Positions 1 to 8,737 of a stretch of 64,000 nt of DNA are shown here, in pieces (positions within the stretch are counted from its first letter, which is position 1; the number at the start of each line of letters is the position of its first letter). Made by a program: the position numbers and the translations under genes. The DNA comes from G963422595 sp963422595. GTDB lineage: Bacteria; Pseudomonadota; Gammaproteobacteria; UBA4575. Below the pieces are notes generated by a model. It did no database searches, was not told the DNA's origin, and saw nothing but the letters and a program-made list of their open reading frames with translations. Location: contig OY730298.1 in the NCBI GenBank assembly GCA_963422595.1, positions 744,001 to 808,000 on the forward strand. Direction: 5' to 3'.

Positions 1-453
1 AGCGATGCCAGTGCGGTTTGAAACCCGGAATATGTGAGTATCCACAGCAATCGTGGGTTGCCCAAATGCGTTATTAAGCACCACGTTCGCAGTTTTTCTA
101 CCCACGCCGGGCAAGGTCTGCAAGGTTTCGCGATCTTGAGGAATTCGACTCCCAAATTTCTCAACAAGAATTTTACTGGTGTTAATTATATTTTTTGCTT
201 TACTGTTATACAGCCCTATTGATTTAATGTAAGCCGTTAGTTTTTCCTCTCCCAATTCAAGCATTTTTTTTGGCGTGTTGGCTATCTTATAAAGGTTTTT
301 AGTAGCTTTATTTACACTTATATCTGTGGCTTGCGCAGATAAAATTACGGCTACCAGCAGTTCAAAATTAGATTTGTGATTGAGTTCGGTTCTGGGAGTA
401 GGGTTGACTTTTTTTAGTCGCTGAAAAATTTTCTTGCATTTCTCTTTGTTCAT
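1..453 (-). CDS. nth: Endonuclease III (partial, C-terminus beyond window)
   Basis: This is a DNA glycosylase/AP lyase of base-excision repair that removes oxidised pyrimidines. The reading frame opens at ATG 453-451 and runs off the left edge after 151 codons; the usual length is about 211. The helix-hairpin-helix LPGVGRKTANVV contains the catalytic lysine, and VDTHIFRV contains the catalytic aspartate. The missing C-terminal part would carry the [4Fe-4S] cluster cysteines. The start lies one base after the stop of rsxB, so the two are co-transcribed with metG. The nth-rsxB pairing is common in proteobacteria. Confidence 0.95.
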   Translation of the reverse strand, partial: MNKEKCKKIFQRLKKVNPTPRTELNHKSNFELLVAVILSAQATDISVNKATKNLYKIANTPKKMLELGEEKLTAYIKSIGLYNSKAKNIINTSKILVEKFGSRIPQDRETLQTLPGVGRKTANVVLNNAFGQPTIAVDTHIFRVSNRTGIA

Positions 454-454
454 A

Positions 455-871
455 CTAAAAAATTTTATTTTGGCGATTTAACAGTTCATTTTTTTTGCGT
501 TCGAATGCCGTTTGGTTTGCCTGTTTGATGTGCTTAAGCCTGAGAGTGCGTTGTTTTTTGTTACTGCGTAAGCATGCCGCAAATACCTTCTTTAGTTCTC
601 GTTGTTGATCTGAAGAAATACTTTCACAAACCTCCTTAAAATAAGTGTTCGTTTCTATATTTATACAATCCACGGGACATGGATGGATACATAGCTTGCA
701 GCCAGTGCAATACTGGGTAATGACGGTGTGCATGTATTTGGAAGCCCCAATGATTGCATCAAATGGACAAGCCTTGATGCAAAGTGTACAGCCAATGCAC
801 CGCTCTTCATCAATGCGAGCGATAAATTTACCGGTTGGAATTACAGATGCATTATTATTGTTCACCAGCAC
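455..871 (-). CDS. rsxB: RsxB/RnfB-type 2x[4Fe-4S] ferredoxin, short form
   Basis: A 138-residue electron-transfer protein with two bacterial ferredoxin motifs, CIGCTLCIKACP and CTGCKLCIHPCP (about residues 25-65), each able to bind one [4Fe-4S] cluster. The tail is basic and charged. It matches the ferredoxin domain of RnfB/RsxB but lacks the N-terminal membrane anchor and the first Fe-S domain of the full subunit (about 190 residues). No other rnf/rsx gene is seen nearby. The frame opens with GTG just after the metG stop; a second GTG two codons later is an alternative start. Translational coupling to metG and nth is likely. Its partner is unknown; electron supply to the Fe-S enzyme Nth or to another Fe-S protein is only a guess. 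Confidence 0.8.
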   Translation of the reverse strand: MLVNNNNASVIPTGKFIARIDEERCIGCTLCIKACPFDAIIGASKYMHTVITQYCTGCKLCIHPCPVDCINIETNTYFKEVCESISSDQQRELKKVFAACLRSNKKQRTLRLKHIKQANQTAFERKKNELLNRQNKIF

Positions 872-872
872 T

Positions 873-2906
873 TTACTTCACGCGCATCCCCGGTTTTGCC
901 CCGCTATCTGGTTGCAATAAAAAGACGTCTTTGTCACCTGTCCCGGCGGCCAACAACATGGCTTCTGATACACCAAAACGCATTTTACGCGGTGCTAAGT
1001 TCGCGACTACGATGGTTAAACGCCCTTCGATTTCTTTTGGCGTATATGCAGGCTTAATTCCCGCGAATACCGTTCGTTGGATATTGCCTGTTGGTTCACC
1101 TAAGTCTAGAGTTATCTTAAGTAATTTATCTGCTCCTGGTACGTATTCTGCCGTTAAAATTTTTGCCACTCTAAAATCTAATTTGGCAAAATCATCAAAT
1201 GTAATTTCCTCATTGACAGGATCAGAGATGGACAATGCAGTATCTTCTTTGGAAGCTTCAATCATGTTTTCAATCGAATCTTTTTCGATACGTGTAATTA
1301 AGGGATTAAATTTATTAATTTGATGACCCTCTGGCAAAGGTTTGCCGTTGGCTAAATCATCCCACGAGACCGTTGTATTCAAAAAAGTTTCTGATTTTTC
1401 GGCGAGCTTTGGCATTACAGGTTTTAAATAGCCAATCAGCAAGCAATACATGTTAATGCCAAAACTGCAAACCTGGTGCGCCTCATCCCGATTAGATTTG
1501 TCTTTAATACGTTCCCAAGGCCTATAGATATCGATAATTTGATTGGCTAAATCGGCAAGGCTCATGACGCAACGAATTGCCTCTGAGAATTTGCGGTTTT
1601 CATAGTAAATTTTTATGGCACTGTTTTTTTGTGCTGCTTGTTCAAAAGCACTTTTACCCTCTTTGACAAACGTTGAAGTTAGCTTACTATCGAATTGCTT
1701 ACAGATAAAACCCGCGCATCTACTCGCAATATTTACCAACTTGCCGACTACGTCGCTATTTACTCTTTGTAAAAAATCATCTAAGTTCAAATCTATGTCG
1801 TTAATGCCTGCTCCTAATTTTGCGGCAAAGTAATAACGCAAGTATTCTGGATTTAAGTGGTTCAAATAAGTGCGCGCTTTAATAAAAGTGCCGCGTGACT
1901 TTGACATCTTTTGTCCGTCAACGGTTAGAAATCCATGGCAATACACTGCCGTTGGGATACGATAGTTTGCCCCCCACAACATGGCGGGCCAAAACAGCAT
2001 ATGGAAATAAGCAATGTCTTTCCCAATAAAGTGATAGAGCTCATATTTTTCTTCTTCATCCTTATTCCAATATTTGCCGAAGCTATCCCCAGTTCGATTG
2101 CAATACTGTTGATGGCTTGCCATATAACCAACTGGTGCGTCAAGCCATACGTAAAAATATTTTCCAGTCGTGTCGGGAATTTCGAAGCCAAAATAAGGCG
2201 CATCTCTGGAAATATCCCAGTCTTTCAGACCCGCTTGAAACCATTCTTTTAGCTTGTTGGTAATTTCTAATTGTAAATAATCACTGCTAATCCAAGCATG
2301 CAGCATGTCTTTAAAATTATTTAATTTGAAAAAATAATGCAGGTTTTCTTTTTTAATCGGTGTGGCCCCGCTCACAGATGAATAGGGATTGATTAATTCC
2401 GCTGGAGTGTAAGTGGCACCACAGACCTCGCAATTATCTCCATACTGATCTTTGACGTGACATTTTGGGCATTCACCCTTAACAAAGCGATCGGGCAGGA
2501 ACACTTTATCTTGCGGGTCATATAAGTCTATGACCGTTTTAGTTGTGATATGGCCATTTTTTTTTAGCCACTCGTAAATACGAATCGCATGAATTCTATT
2601 TTCTTCGGAATGCGTGGAATGGTAGTTATCGAATTCAATGTGAAAATCAGCAAAGTCTTTTTCATGCTCCAGCTTAACTTTTGCGATAAGCTCTTCAGGC
2701 GAAATGCCTTCTTCTTGTGCCTTAAGCATAATCGGCGTGCCATGTGCGTCGTCAGCACATATATACAGGCAGTGGTGACCACACATTTTTTGGAATCGTA
2801 CCCAAATATCAGTTTGGATATATTCTACTAAATGTCCAATATGGATAGGACCATTGGCATAGGGCAGGGCACTGGTAACCAGGATGTTGCGTGTCGAATC
2901 AGTCAT
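873..2906 (-). CDS. metG: Methionyl-tRNA synthetase
   Basis: Charges tRNA-Met with methionine in the cytoplasm. It has 677 residues, the full length for the dimeric bacterial form. The class I signature HIGH is at residues 22-25 and the KMSKS loop (GQKMSKSRG) is near residue 335. A zinc-knuckle insert with the pairs CPKC and CEVC lies around residues 145-165. The C-terminal 100 residues form an OB-fold tRNA-binding domain (FDDFAKLDFRVAKI) of the Trbp111/EMAPII type, which also drives dimerisation. The start is ATG 2906-2904. It is divergent from apbC, a frequent metG-apbC-dcd neighbourhood in proteobacteria, with a 169-bp shared upstream region. Confidence 0.98.
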   Translation of the reverse strand: MTDSTRNILVTSALPYANGPIHIGHLVEYIQTDIWVRFQKMCGHHCLYICADDAHGTPIMLKAQEEGISPEELIAKVKLEHEKDFADFHIEFDNYHSTHSEENRIHAIRIYEWLKKNGHITTKTVIDLYDPQDKVFLPDRFVKGECPKCHVKDQYGDNCEVCGATYTPAELINPYSSVSGATPIKKENLHYFFKLNNFKDMLHAWISSDYLQLEITNKLKEWFQAGLKDWDISRDAPYFGFEIPDTTGKYFYVWLDAPVGYMASHQQYCNRTGDSFGKYWNKDEEEKYELYHFIGKDIAYFHMLFWPAMLWGANYRIPTAVYCHGFLTVDGQKMSKSRGTFIKARTYLNHLNPEYLRYYFAAKLGAGINDIDLNLDDFLQRVNSDVVGKLVNIASRCAGFICKQFDSKLTSTFVKEGKSAFEQAAQKNSAIKIYYENRKFSEAIRCVMSLADLANQIIDIYRPWERIKDKSNRDEAHQVCSFGINMYCLLIGYLKPVMPKLAEKSETFLNTTVSWDDLANGKPLPEGHQINKFNPLITRIEKDSIENMIEASKEDTALSISDPVNEEITFDDFAKLDFRVAKILTAEYVPGADKLLKITLDLGEPTGNIQRTVFAGIKPAYTPKEIEGRLTIVVANLAPRKMRFGVSEAMLLAAGTGDKDVFLLQPDSGAKPGMRVK

Positions 2907-3075
2907 TGATTAAGTGCTCTTTTTTTTGCAGTCACCACCTTAGCAGTTTGGATAAGATACCGCTATTTTTACAGCATTCGGCTATTCATATGGGGGGTCT
3001 TTGCAGTAAATGATAGCGTGGTATAGTAAACGTCCACTCGTTTATGGCCCTGCAAATCTCAGGAGAACTAATAAT

Positions 3076-4164
3076 ATGGCTGAGCTTAACAAAGAACAGG
3101 TAGAAGCTGTACTTAAACAAGTACAAGACCCCTATATTGGCAAGAATCTGGTTGCTGGTAATACGGTAAAAGATATTGCGATAGATGGCGGTAAAGTAAA
3201 GGTTACCGTGCAATTTGGCTATCCAGCCAAAGGAATAGTAAATGAGTTTGTACAAGTAATAGAAGCAAAGATTCTTAATGCTGGTGCGGAGAGCGTAGAT
3301 GTAGTCGCTGATTGGCAGATAGAAGCGCATACTGTACAAAAAAGTCTGAAGCCATTAGAGAATATAAAAAATGTGATTGCCGTAGCCTCTGGCAAAGGTG
3401 GTGTTGGCAAGTCTACCACGGCAGTTAATTTTGCTTTGGCGCTATCAATGGAAGGTGCAGTGGTCGGCATGTTAGATGCCGATATATACGGGCCTAGCCA
3501 GCCACGCATGTTGGGAGTGAGTGGCCAGCCAAAATCAAGTGATGGGAAAACCCTGGAGCCTATGGAAGCCCATGGCTTGCAGGCGATGTCAATTGGATTC
3601 CTGATTGATGAAGAAACCCCGATGATTTGGCGCGGGCCAATGGTTACTCAGGCATTAGAGCAGCTTTTGAATGATACGCGCTGGCGTGGTCTTGATTATT
3701 TAGTAGTTGACTTGCCGCCGGGAACCGGCGATGTGCAATTGACACTTGCGCAAAAGATACCCGTGAGCGGCGCGATTATAGTGACTACACCTCAGGACAT
3801 AGCATTACTTGACGCGCGTAAAGGGTTAAAAATGTTTGAAAAAGTTGAGGTGCCTGTATTAGGTGTGGTCGAGAATATGAGTATTCATATTTGTAGCAAA
3901 TGCGGCCATGAGGAACCTATTTTTGGGGCAGGTGGTGGCGAACGTATGGCAGAGGAATCGGGTGTTGAAGTATTGGGTGCTTTGCCGTTAGATATCCATA
4001 TCCGTGAACAGGCAGATAGCGGCAATCCTACCGTTGCCGCAATGCCGGACAATCGCATTGCTGAAATCTATCGCGAAATTGCACGTAAGGCCGCGGCCAA
4101 GCTTGCAGCGCAGAGAAAAGATTATAGTGCTAAGTTCCCTAAAATTGTTATTCAAAATACCTGA
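3076..4164 (+). CDS. apbC: Iron-sulfur cluster carrier ATPase ApbC/Mrp
   Basis: A P-loop ATPase of the Mrp/NBP35 family that binds and transfers [4Fe-4S] clusters to client proteins. The N-terminal 80 residues are a MIP18/DUF59 domain. Then comes the deviant Walker A ASGKGGVGKSTTAVN, followed by DADIYGPSQPRM and a CxxC pair (ICSKCGHEE) that is the cluster-binding motif. An upstream in-frame start exists at 3010, but ATG 3076 is preceded by AGGAG (3061-3065) at good spacing and gives the usual 362 residues, so I chose it. It is followed after 30 bp by dcd and is probably co-transcribed with it. Confidence 0.95.
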   Translation: MAELNKEQVEAVLKQVQDPYIGKNLVAGNTVKDIAIDGGKVKVTVQFGYPAKGIVNEFVQVIEAKILNAGAESVDVVADWQIEAHTVQKSLKPLENIKNVIAVASGKGGVGKSTTAVNFALALSMEGAVVGMLDADIYGPSQPRMLGVSGQPKSSDGKTLEPMEAHGLQAMSIGFLIDEETPMIWRGPMVTQALEQLLNDTRWRGLDYLVVDLPPGTGDVQLTLAQKIPVSGAIIVTTPQDIALLDARKGLKMFEKVEVPVLGVVENMSIHICSKCGHEEPIFGAGGGERMAEESGVEVLGALPLDIHIREQADSGNPTVAAMPDNRIAEIYREIARKAAAKLAAQRKDYSAKFPKIVIQNT

Positions 4165-4194
4165 AATATATTTTCAAGCTTGAGTTAAATCTGT

Positions 4195-4761
4195 ATGGCG
4201 ATTAAATCTGATCGTTGGATTCGCGAAATGGCAGAACAGCACGGAATGATAGAACCGTTCGAGGCGAATCAAATTCGTGTCAATGATGATAGTCGCGTGA
4301 TCTCATATGGCACTTCCAGCTATGGCTACGATGTACGCTGTGCGGATGAATTTAAAATTTTTACCAATATTAATTCTGCCATTGTTGATCCAAAAGGTTT
4401 TGATGAGAGTAGTTTTGTTGATCTTAAGGCAGATGAATGTGTCATTCCACCAAATTCCTTTGTACTGGCAAGCACTGTAGAGTACTTTCAAATCCCGCGT
4501 TCAGTCTTGACGGTTTGTCTGGGTAAGTCGACTTATGCGCGTTGTGGAATAATCATCAACGTTACGCCATTAGAGCCCGAATGGGAAGGCCATGTAACGA
4601 TTGAAATATCTAACTCAACTCCATTGCCAGCAAAAATTTATGCTCATGAAGGTATTGCTCAGATGTTATTTTTCGAGTCAGATGAAATTTGTGCAACTTC
4701 GTATAAGGATCGAAGCGGGAAATATCAAGGGCAAACAGGGGTTACGCTGCCTAAAGCTTAG
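4195..4761 (+). CDS. dcd: dCTP deaminase
   Basis: Converts dCTP to dUTP, the first step of the gram-negative route to dTMP. It has 188 residues, the normal length. Recognisable family segments are SYGTSSYGYDVRC near residue 38, the substrate-loop stretch GKSTYARCGI near residue 110, LEPEWEGHVTIEISN with the catalytic glutamate near residue 138, and the C-terminal GKYQGQTGVTLPK that closes over the nucleotide. It follows apbC and ends convergently with mgtE. Confidence 0.97.
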   Translation: MAIKSDRWIREMAEQHGMIEPFEANQIRVNDDSRVISYGTSSYGYDVRCADEFKIFTNINSAIVDPKGFDESSFVDLKADECVIPPNSFVLASTVEYFQIPRSVLTVCLGKSTYARCGIIINVTPLEPEWEGHVTIEISNSTPLPAKIYAHEGIAQMLFFESDEICATSYKDRSGKYQGQTGVTLPKA

Positions 4762-4833
4762 TCCTTACTGTGATAGTGTAAGAGGGGTTAAATTTTTAGC
4801 GTTTCTTTAGTAGTAAATTGGAACATTCAAGTC

Positions 4834-4860
4834 TTACTTTATTTTACTTTACTTTACTTT
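4834..4860. repeat. Short ACTTT/TTACT tandem repeat at mgtE stop
   Basis: A 5-bp motif (TTACT) is repeated four times with one irregular unit between dcd and mgtE, and its last bases overlap the mgtE stop codon. Such a microsatellite can change length by slippage. Here it would alter only the spacer or the extreme C-terminus of MgtE. No regulatory role is evident. Confidence 0.6.
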
Positions 4861-6208
4861 ATAAAAGTAACCATGTTGCCAAACCCAGGAATGCAAATAT
4901 TCCTATTACATCAGTAATTGTAGTGAGCACTACCCCCCCAGCTATGGCGGGATCAATTTTGAGTTTGCGTAACACGATTGGAATGGATACTCCAGCAAGT
5001 GCGGCACAGATTAAATTGGCCATCATTGCAGCAGCAATAATTCCTCCCATCTTATAATCTTTAAACCAAAATATAACGGCCAGAGCAACTATAATGGCCC
5101 AAGCCATTCCGTTTAAAAAGCCAACGTAAAGTTCCTTAAGCAGTAATAATTTTGAATTACTGGGTCCGATTTGTCCAATAGCAAGACCACGAATCACAAG
5201 TGTTAAAGTTTGACATCCTGCTATACCCCCCATGCTGCCAACAACCGGTATGAGTATTGCCAGTATAATTATTTTTTCCAGAGTCATTTGAAACAAACTA
5301 ATAACCCATGCTGCGAGAAAGGCTGTTACAAGATTCACACCTAGCCAAATTGCGCGACGTCTTGTTGACGCAACTACCGGCCCAAATAAATCTTCTTCTT
5401 CAGATAAGCCTGCCATACTGAAAACTGAATGCTCGGCCTCTTCACGAATTACATCTACAACGTCATCAACGGTTATACGACCAATTAATTTATTGTCTTC
5501 GTCCACGACTGCGGCAGAAACTAAGTCAAGGTCTTCAAATGATTTGGCCACGGCCGAGACGTTGGTGTTGGCTCCAAATGCTTCAACGTTATTTTCCAAT
5601 ACATCGCGTACAAGCTCAGTTGGTTTATGTGTAAGCACTTTTGATAATGCAAGTGTGCCGATGTAGTGATCGTAACGGTCTGCGACAAACAAAGAATCCG
5701 TTGCTGGTGGCAGTTCACCCCGTGCACGTAAGTAACGCAATACTACGTCAAGTGTAACGTCACGACGTACTGTAACGATGTCGGTGTTCATTAAACCACC
5801 AGCGGTGCTTTCATCATAGGACAGCACCGCTTCGAGGCGCTGACGATCCTGATGATCCATCCCATCCAGTGCTTGTTGCGTTACCGTATCTGGCAGGTCT
5901 GCGAGTAAATCTGCCAAATCATCTATCTCAAGACCTTCTGTGGCAGAAACTAACGCGTCACTATCCATCAGTTTAATTAAACCATTGCGAACTTCGTCTC
6001 CTACATTCAACAAAATTTCGCCGTCGTCATCGTGATCCAGCATATTCCACACAATGCCGCGCTGAGAATATGGAAGTGCCCCTAATAAGTGGGCTATCTC
6101 AGCCGGATGGAGCGCATTAAGAATGCGTCGCGCACGTTGCATCGTGCCGGTTTGTAGCGCTTCGCTGATAACTTTTAAAGTTTGAATTTGAGTAGCAGAT
6201 TCGGACAT
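4859..6208 (-). CDS. mgtE: Magnesium channel/transporter MgtE
   Basis: An inner-membrane Mg2+ channel. It has 449 residues from ATG 6208. A TTG start at 6277 would add 23 residues not typical of the family, so I chose the ATG, although no strong ribosome site is seen. Order of domains: an N-terminal MgtE helical domain (about 20-125, with HPAEIAHLLGALP), a pair of CBS domains (about 130-255, starting YDESTAGGLMNTD) that sense Mg2+, a connecting helix, and five membrane segments. The segment GSMGGIAGCQT and the Mg2+-selective Asp in a late helix (ITDVIGIF) match the family pore. It is the last gene of the block that begins with the rpoN/PTS genes; in several gammaproteobacteria mgtE sits downstream of ptsI. 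Confidence 0.95.
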   Translation of the reverse strand: MSESATQIQTLKVISEALQTGTMQRARRILNALHPAEIAHLLGALPYSQRGIVWNMLDHDDDGEILLNVGDEVRNGLIKLMDSDALVSATEGLEIDDLADLLADLPDTVTQQALDGMDHQDRQRLEAVLSYDESTAGGLMNTDIVTVRRDVTLDVVLRYLRARGELPPATDSLFVADRYDHYIGTLALSKVLTHKPTELVRDVLENNVEAFGANTNVSAVAKSFEDLDLVSAAVVDEDNKLIGRITVDDVVDVIREEAEHSVFSMAGLSEEEDLFGPVVASTRRRAIWLGVNLVTAFLAAWVISLFQMTLEKIIILAILIPVVGSMGGIAGCQTLTLVIRGLAIGQIGPSNSKLLLLKELYVGFLNGMAWAIIVALAVIFWFKDYKMGGIIAAAMMANLICAALAGVSIPIVLRKLKIDPAIAGGVVLTTITDVIGIFAFLGLATWLLL

Positions 6209-6309
6209 TTTTATCAGATTTATTAATTGTGCATAAATGCGCGCGGCAAGTGTAACTGCTTGCCGGCTACTTGCCAAAGAATATGAGAAATTTGATAAAT
6301 TAAAGCAAA

Positions 6310-8040
6310 TTATTCATTGAGCGCGTCAACCATAGGGCCTATTTTATCAGGCATGGTTGTGCTTAGAATTTTCTTTGCAGGTTTTTCTAGTTCCGAAATT
6401 TTACTGCGGTTGATGATCTGTTTTATTTCTAATAAATTAGAGGGGTGCGCACTAAATTCTTGTAAGCCCATTCCCAGCAGTAAGCGGGTATAACGAGTAT
6501 CACCCGCCATTTCACCGCACATGGAAACGGGAATTTTGGCACGGCGACCTGCTTGCAAAGTGGAGTCGATTAGCTTAAGTACCGATGGATGTAAAGGATC
6601 GTATAAATAGGTTACTTGATCATCAATACGATCAATGGCAAGTGTATATTGAATTAAATCGTTAGTGCCAATTGATAAGAAATCAATCTGCTTAGCAAAT
6701 ATATTGGCGGAAAGTGCCGCCGCAGGAACCTCTATCATAGCGCCTACTGGAATATCAGGATCATAGTCATGGCCTTCGCTTTTTAATTCTCGCTTAGCTT
6801 GATCTAAAATGGATAGTGATTGTATGAGTTCAGTATGATTAGTAATCATTGGCAATAAAATTCTTACGGCCCCGCCAGCAGAGGCACGTAAAATTGCGCG
6901 TAATTGTTGTTTAAATAAATCCGTATCCTTTAATGATCTGCGAATGGCACGTAGGCCTAATGCCGGATTTTGAGTTAACGGACCTTGAAAATCAGGATCA
7001 AACTCTTTTTCAGCACCTAAGTCTAAAGTGCGCACAGTCAATGACTTGCCTTTTAATATACGTATAACTTTACGGTAGGCATTGAGCTGCTCAATTTCAT
7101 CGGCAGGTTCATCACGATCAATATATAAAAATTCAGTTCGATACAGCCCAACACCATCAGCTCCAGACTGTTTGAGTGCACTTACATCTTCTGCAAGTTC
7201 AATATTTGCTTGTAAGTTGATACGCTGACCATCACGGGTTTTTGCAGAAACGTTGCGTAGCGAATCAAGCTTACGCCGCGCGTCTTTTTGTGCACGTTGT
7301 TTTTGTCGATAGTTTTTAATTGTGTTGTCATCAATACCAGCTAGTACCATGCCACTGTCGCCGTCAATTACCACCTTCTCCTCTTGTTGTAACAGTGAAC
7401 GCGCATTTTGAATGCCTACCACAGTAGGGATGCTTAAACTACGGGCTAGAATTGCAGTATGGGAAAGTGGTCCGCCCAGTTCAGTGATAAATCCCGCGAT
7501 GTGTTGATTTTGCATGACTACTGTATCTGCAGGTGTTAGGTCATCCGCTACGATAATGTTGCCTTTTAAGGGTTGTAAATTTATCTCGACCGTGTACTGC
7601 TGATCCTTTAGAATTCGCTGAATTAGATTGATGACGTGTTCTACGTCATTTATGCGGGTACGAAGATAATCATCTTCCATCTGTTCAAATACTGAAACTA
7701 ACTTATCTCGTTGTTGTTTAAGTGCCCATTCTGCATTACAATGTTGTTCCTGAATGATTTCAACTGGCACTTTTCGCAACATAGAATCTTTGACCATGAG
7801 AATGTGCGAGTCTATGAATTTCGCAACATCTTTTGGCGCATCTTCGGGAATGGTATTTCTAATACCGCGAAGTTGATTGGCAGCCTCATCTACAGCGTTT
7901 TGAAATCTTTCGATTTCGGATTTAAGCTCTTGTTTTTTTAATTTGCGTTCAAATACTTCAGGTACTCCACGATGTAGTAGGTACACATTACCAATAGCAA
8001 TGCCTCTTGATACTCCGATTCCAGAAACAATTAGCGCCAT
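6310..8040 (-). CDS. ptsI: Phosphoenolpyruvate-protein phosphotransferase, enzyme I
   Basis: Transfers phosphate from PEP to HPr, the first step of the phosphotransferase relay. It has 576 residues without an N-terminal GAF domain, so it is classical enzyme I rather than the nitrogen-type PtsP. The phosphohistidine motif GGPLSHTAILARS lies near residue 185. The C-terminal PEP-binding barrel shows DGVGLYRTEFLY, SIGTNDLIQYTLA and the catalytic cysteine in CGEMAGD. ptsH lies 25 bp upstream. No sugar-specific IIB/IIC gene is in the window, so this relay probably regulates rather than transports. Confidence 0.97.
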   Translation of the reverse strand: MALIVSGIGVSRGIAIGNVYLLHRGVPEVFERKLKKQELKSEIERFQNAVDEAANQLRGIRNTIPEDAPKDVAKFIDSHILMVKDSMLRKVPVEIIQEQHCNAEWALKQQRDKLVSVFEQMEDDYLRTRINDVEHVINLIQRILKDQQYTVEINLQPLKGNIIVADDLTPADTVVMQNQHIAGFITELGGPLSHTAILARSLSIPTVVGIQNARSLLQQEEKVVIDGDSGMVLAGIDDNTIKNYRQKQRAQKDARRKLDSLRNVSAKTRDGQRINLQANIELAEDVSALKQSGADGVGLYRTEFLYIDRDEPADEIEQLNAYRKVIRILKGKSLTVRTLDLGAEKEFDPDFQGPLTQNPALGLRAIRRSLKDTDLFKQQLRAILRASAGGAVRILLPMITNHTELIQSLSILDQAKRELKSEGHDYDPDIPVGAMIEVPAAALSANIFAKQIDFLSIGTNDLIQYTLAIDRIDDQVTYLYDPLHPSVLKLIDSTLQAGRRAKIPVSMCGEMAGDTRYTRLLLGMGLQEFSAHPSNLLEIKQIINRSKISELEKPAKKILSTTMPDKIGPMVDALNE

Positions 8041-8065
8041 GTCTTATACCTTGCGTTTAAACAAT

Positions 8066-8335
8066 TTATTTCTCTTCATCAAAGTAATTGTTAAACAAAT
8101 TTTCAATACTCGCGATAGCGTCTTCTTCATCGTCTCCATTTATAGTAATCGTCACGACTGAATGCTGACTTGCTGCCAACATCATTATTCCCATAATGCT
8201 CTTACCGTTTACTTTTTTTCCTTCTTTTTTAAGAGATATCTCGCTTGTATAATTTGATGCCAGAGCTACTAACTTTGCAGCTGCGCGGGCGTGTAAGCCA
8301 AGGTTGTTTATGATAATTAAGTCTTTACTTATCAC
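8066..8335 (-). CDS. ptsH: Phosphocarrier protein HPr
   Basis: A small phosphocarrier that accepts phosphate from enzyme I. It has 89 residues. The active histidine is in LGLHARAAAKL (about residue 16), and the regulatory serine used by HPr kinase is in NGKSIMGIMML (about residue 46). Presence of this serine fits the neighbouring hprK. The frame opens with GTG 8335-8333, five bases after the stop of the EIIA gene, so translational coupling is likely; no nearer ATG exists. Confidence 0.95.
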   Translation of the reverse strand: MISKDLIIINNLGLHARAAAKLVALASNYTSEISLKKEGKKVNGKSIMGIMMLAASQHSVVTITINGDDEEDAIASIENLFNNYFDEEK

Positions 8336-8340
8336 TCGTC

Positions 8341-8736
8341 TTATTGCCTTGTTTGGTAATCTATGATGCCATCATGCGCACCGCTTAAAGCTTTTTTAAC
8401 AAGATCGGTTAGTTTTAAGTCAGGATAGTTCATTACTCTGATCAGCATTGGCAAGTTTAAACCGGCGATTACATATACATTTGCGACCACACTTAGTTTG
8501 TTACAGATATTACCTGGCGTTGAACCAAAGATATCAGTTAACACTAAAACCCCATCTCCTTCATCGAGATCAGCACAAAGTTTTTCAGCCTTATACAGTA
8601 GTTCGTCAGGGTCGCTAATATCAGATACAGTAAGAGCCTTACATACCAAAGGTAATGAGCTAAGCATAGATTCTGCCGTGGCAAGTAACTCATGTCCCAC
8701 TTTCCCGTGAGTGATAGTAAGTATAGAGACAGCCAT
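8341..8736 (-). CDS. PTS EIIA component, mannose (EIIA-Man) family
   Basis: A 131-residue single-domain protein of the EIIA-Man fold. The N-terminal MAVSILTITHGKVGHELL holds the phospho-accepting histidine (residue 10), and LVLTDIFGSTPGNI is the conserved second strand-loop. It lies between rapZ and ptsH with 1-5 bp spacing. In proteobacteria carrying this short PTS with HprK, the protein lacks a partner IIB/IIC and is thought to act as a regulatory phosphate sink. Nothing in the window suggests sugar transport. Confidence 0.92.
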   Translation of the reverse strand: MAVSILTITHGKVGHELLATAESMLSSLPLVCKALTVSDISDPDELLYKAEKLCADLDEGDGVLVLTDIFGSTPGNICNKLSVVANVYVIAGLNLPMLIRVMNYPDLKLTDLVKKALSGAHDGIIDYQTRQ

Positions 8737-8737
8737 T

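Noticed and set aside
34..222. Plus-strand frame at the left edge
   Set aside because: It is antisense to nth, whose helix-hairpin-helix and catalytic residues are clear on the minus strand.
4764..4782. Possible terminator after dcd (CTTAC...GTAAG, later T run)
   Set aside because: The stem is only five base pairs with a nine-base loop and the T run is distant; too weak to call.
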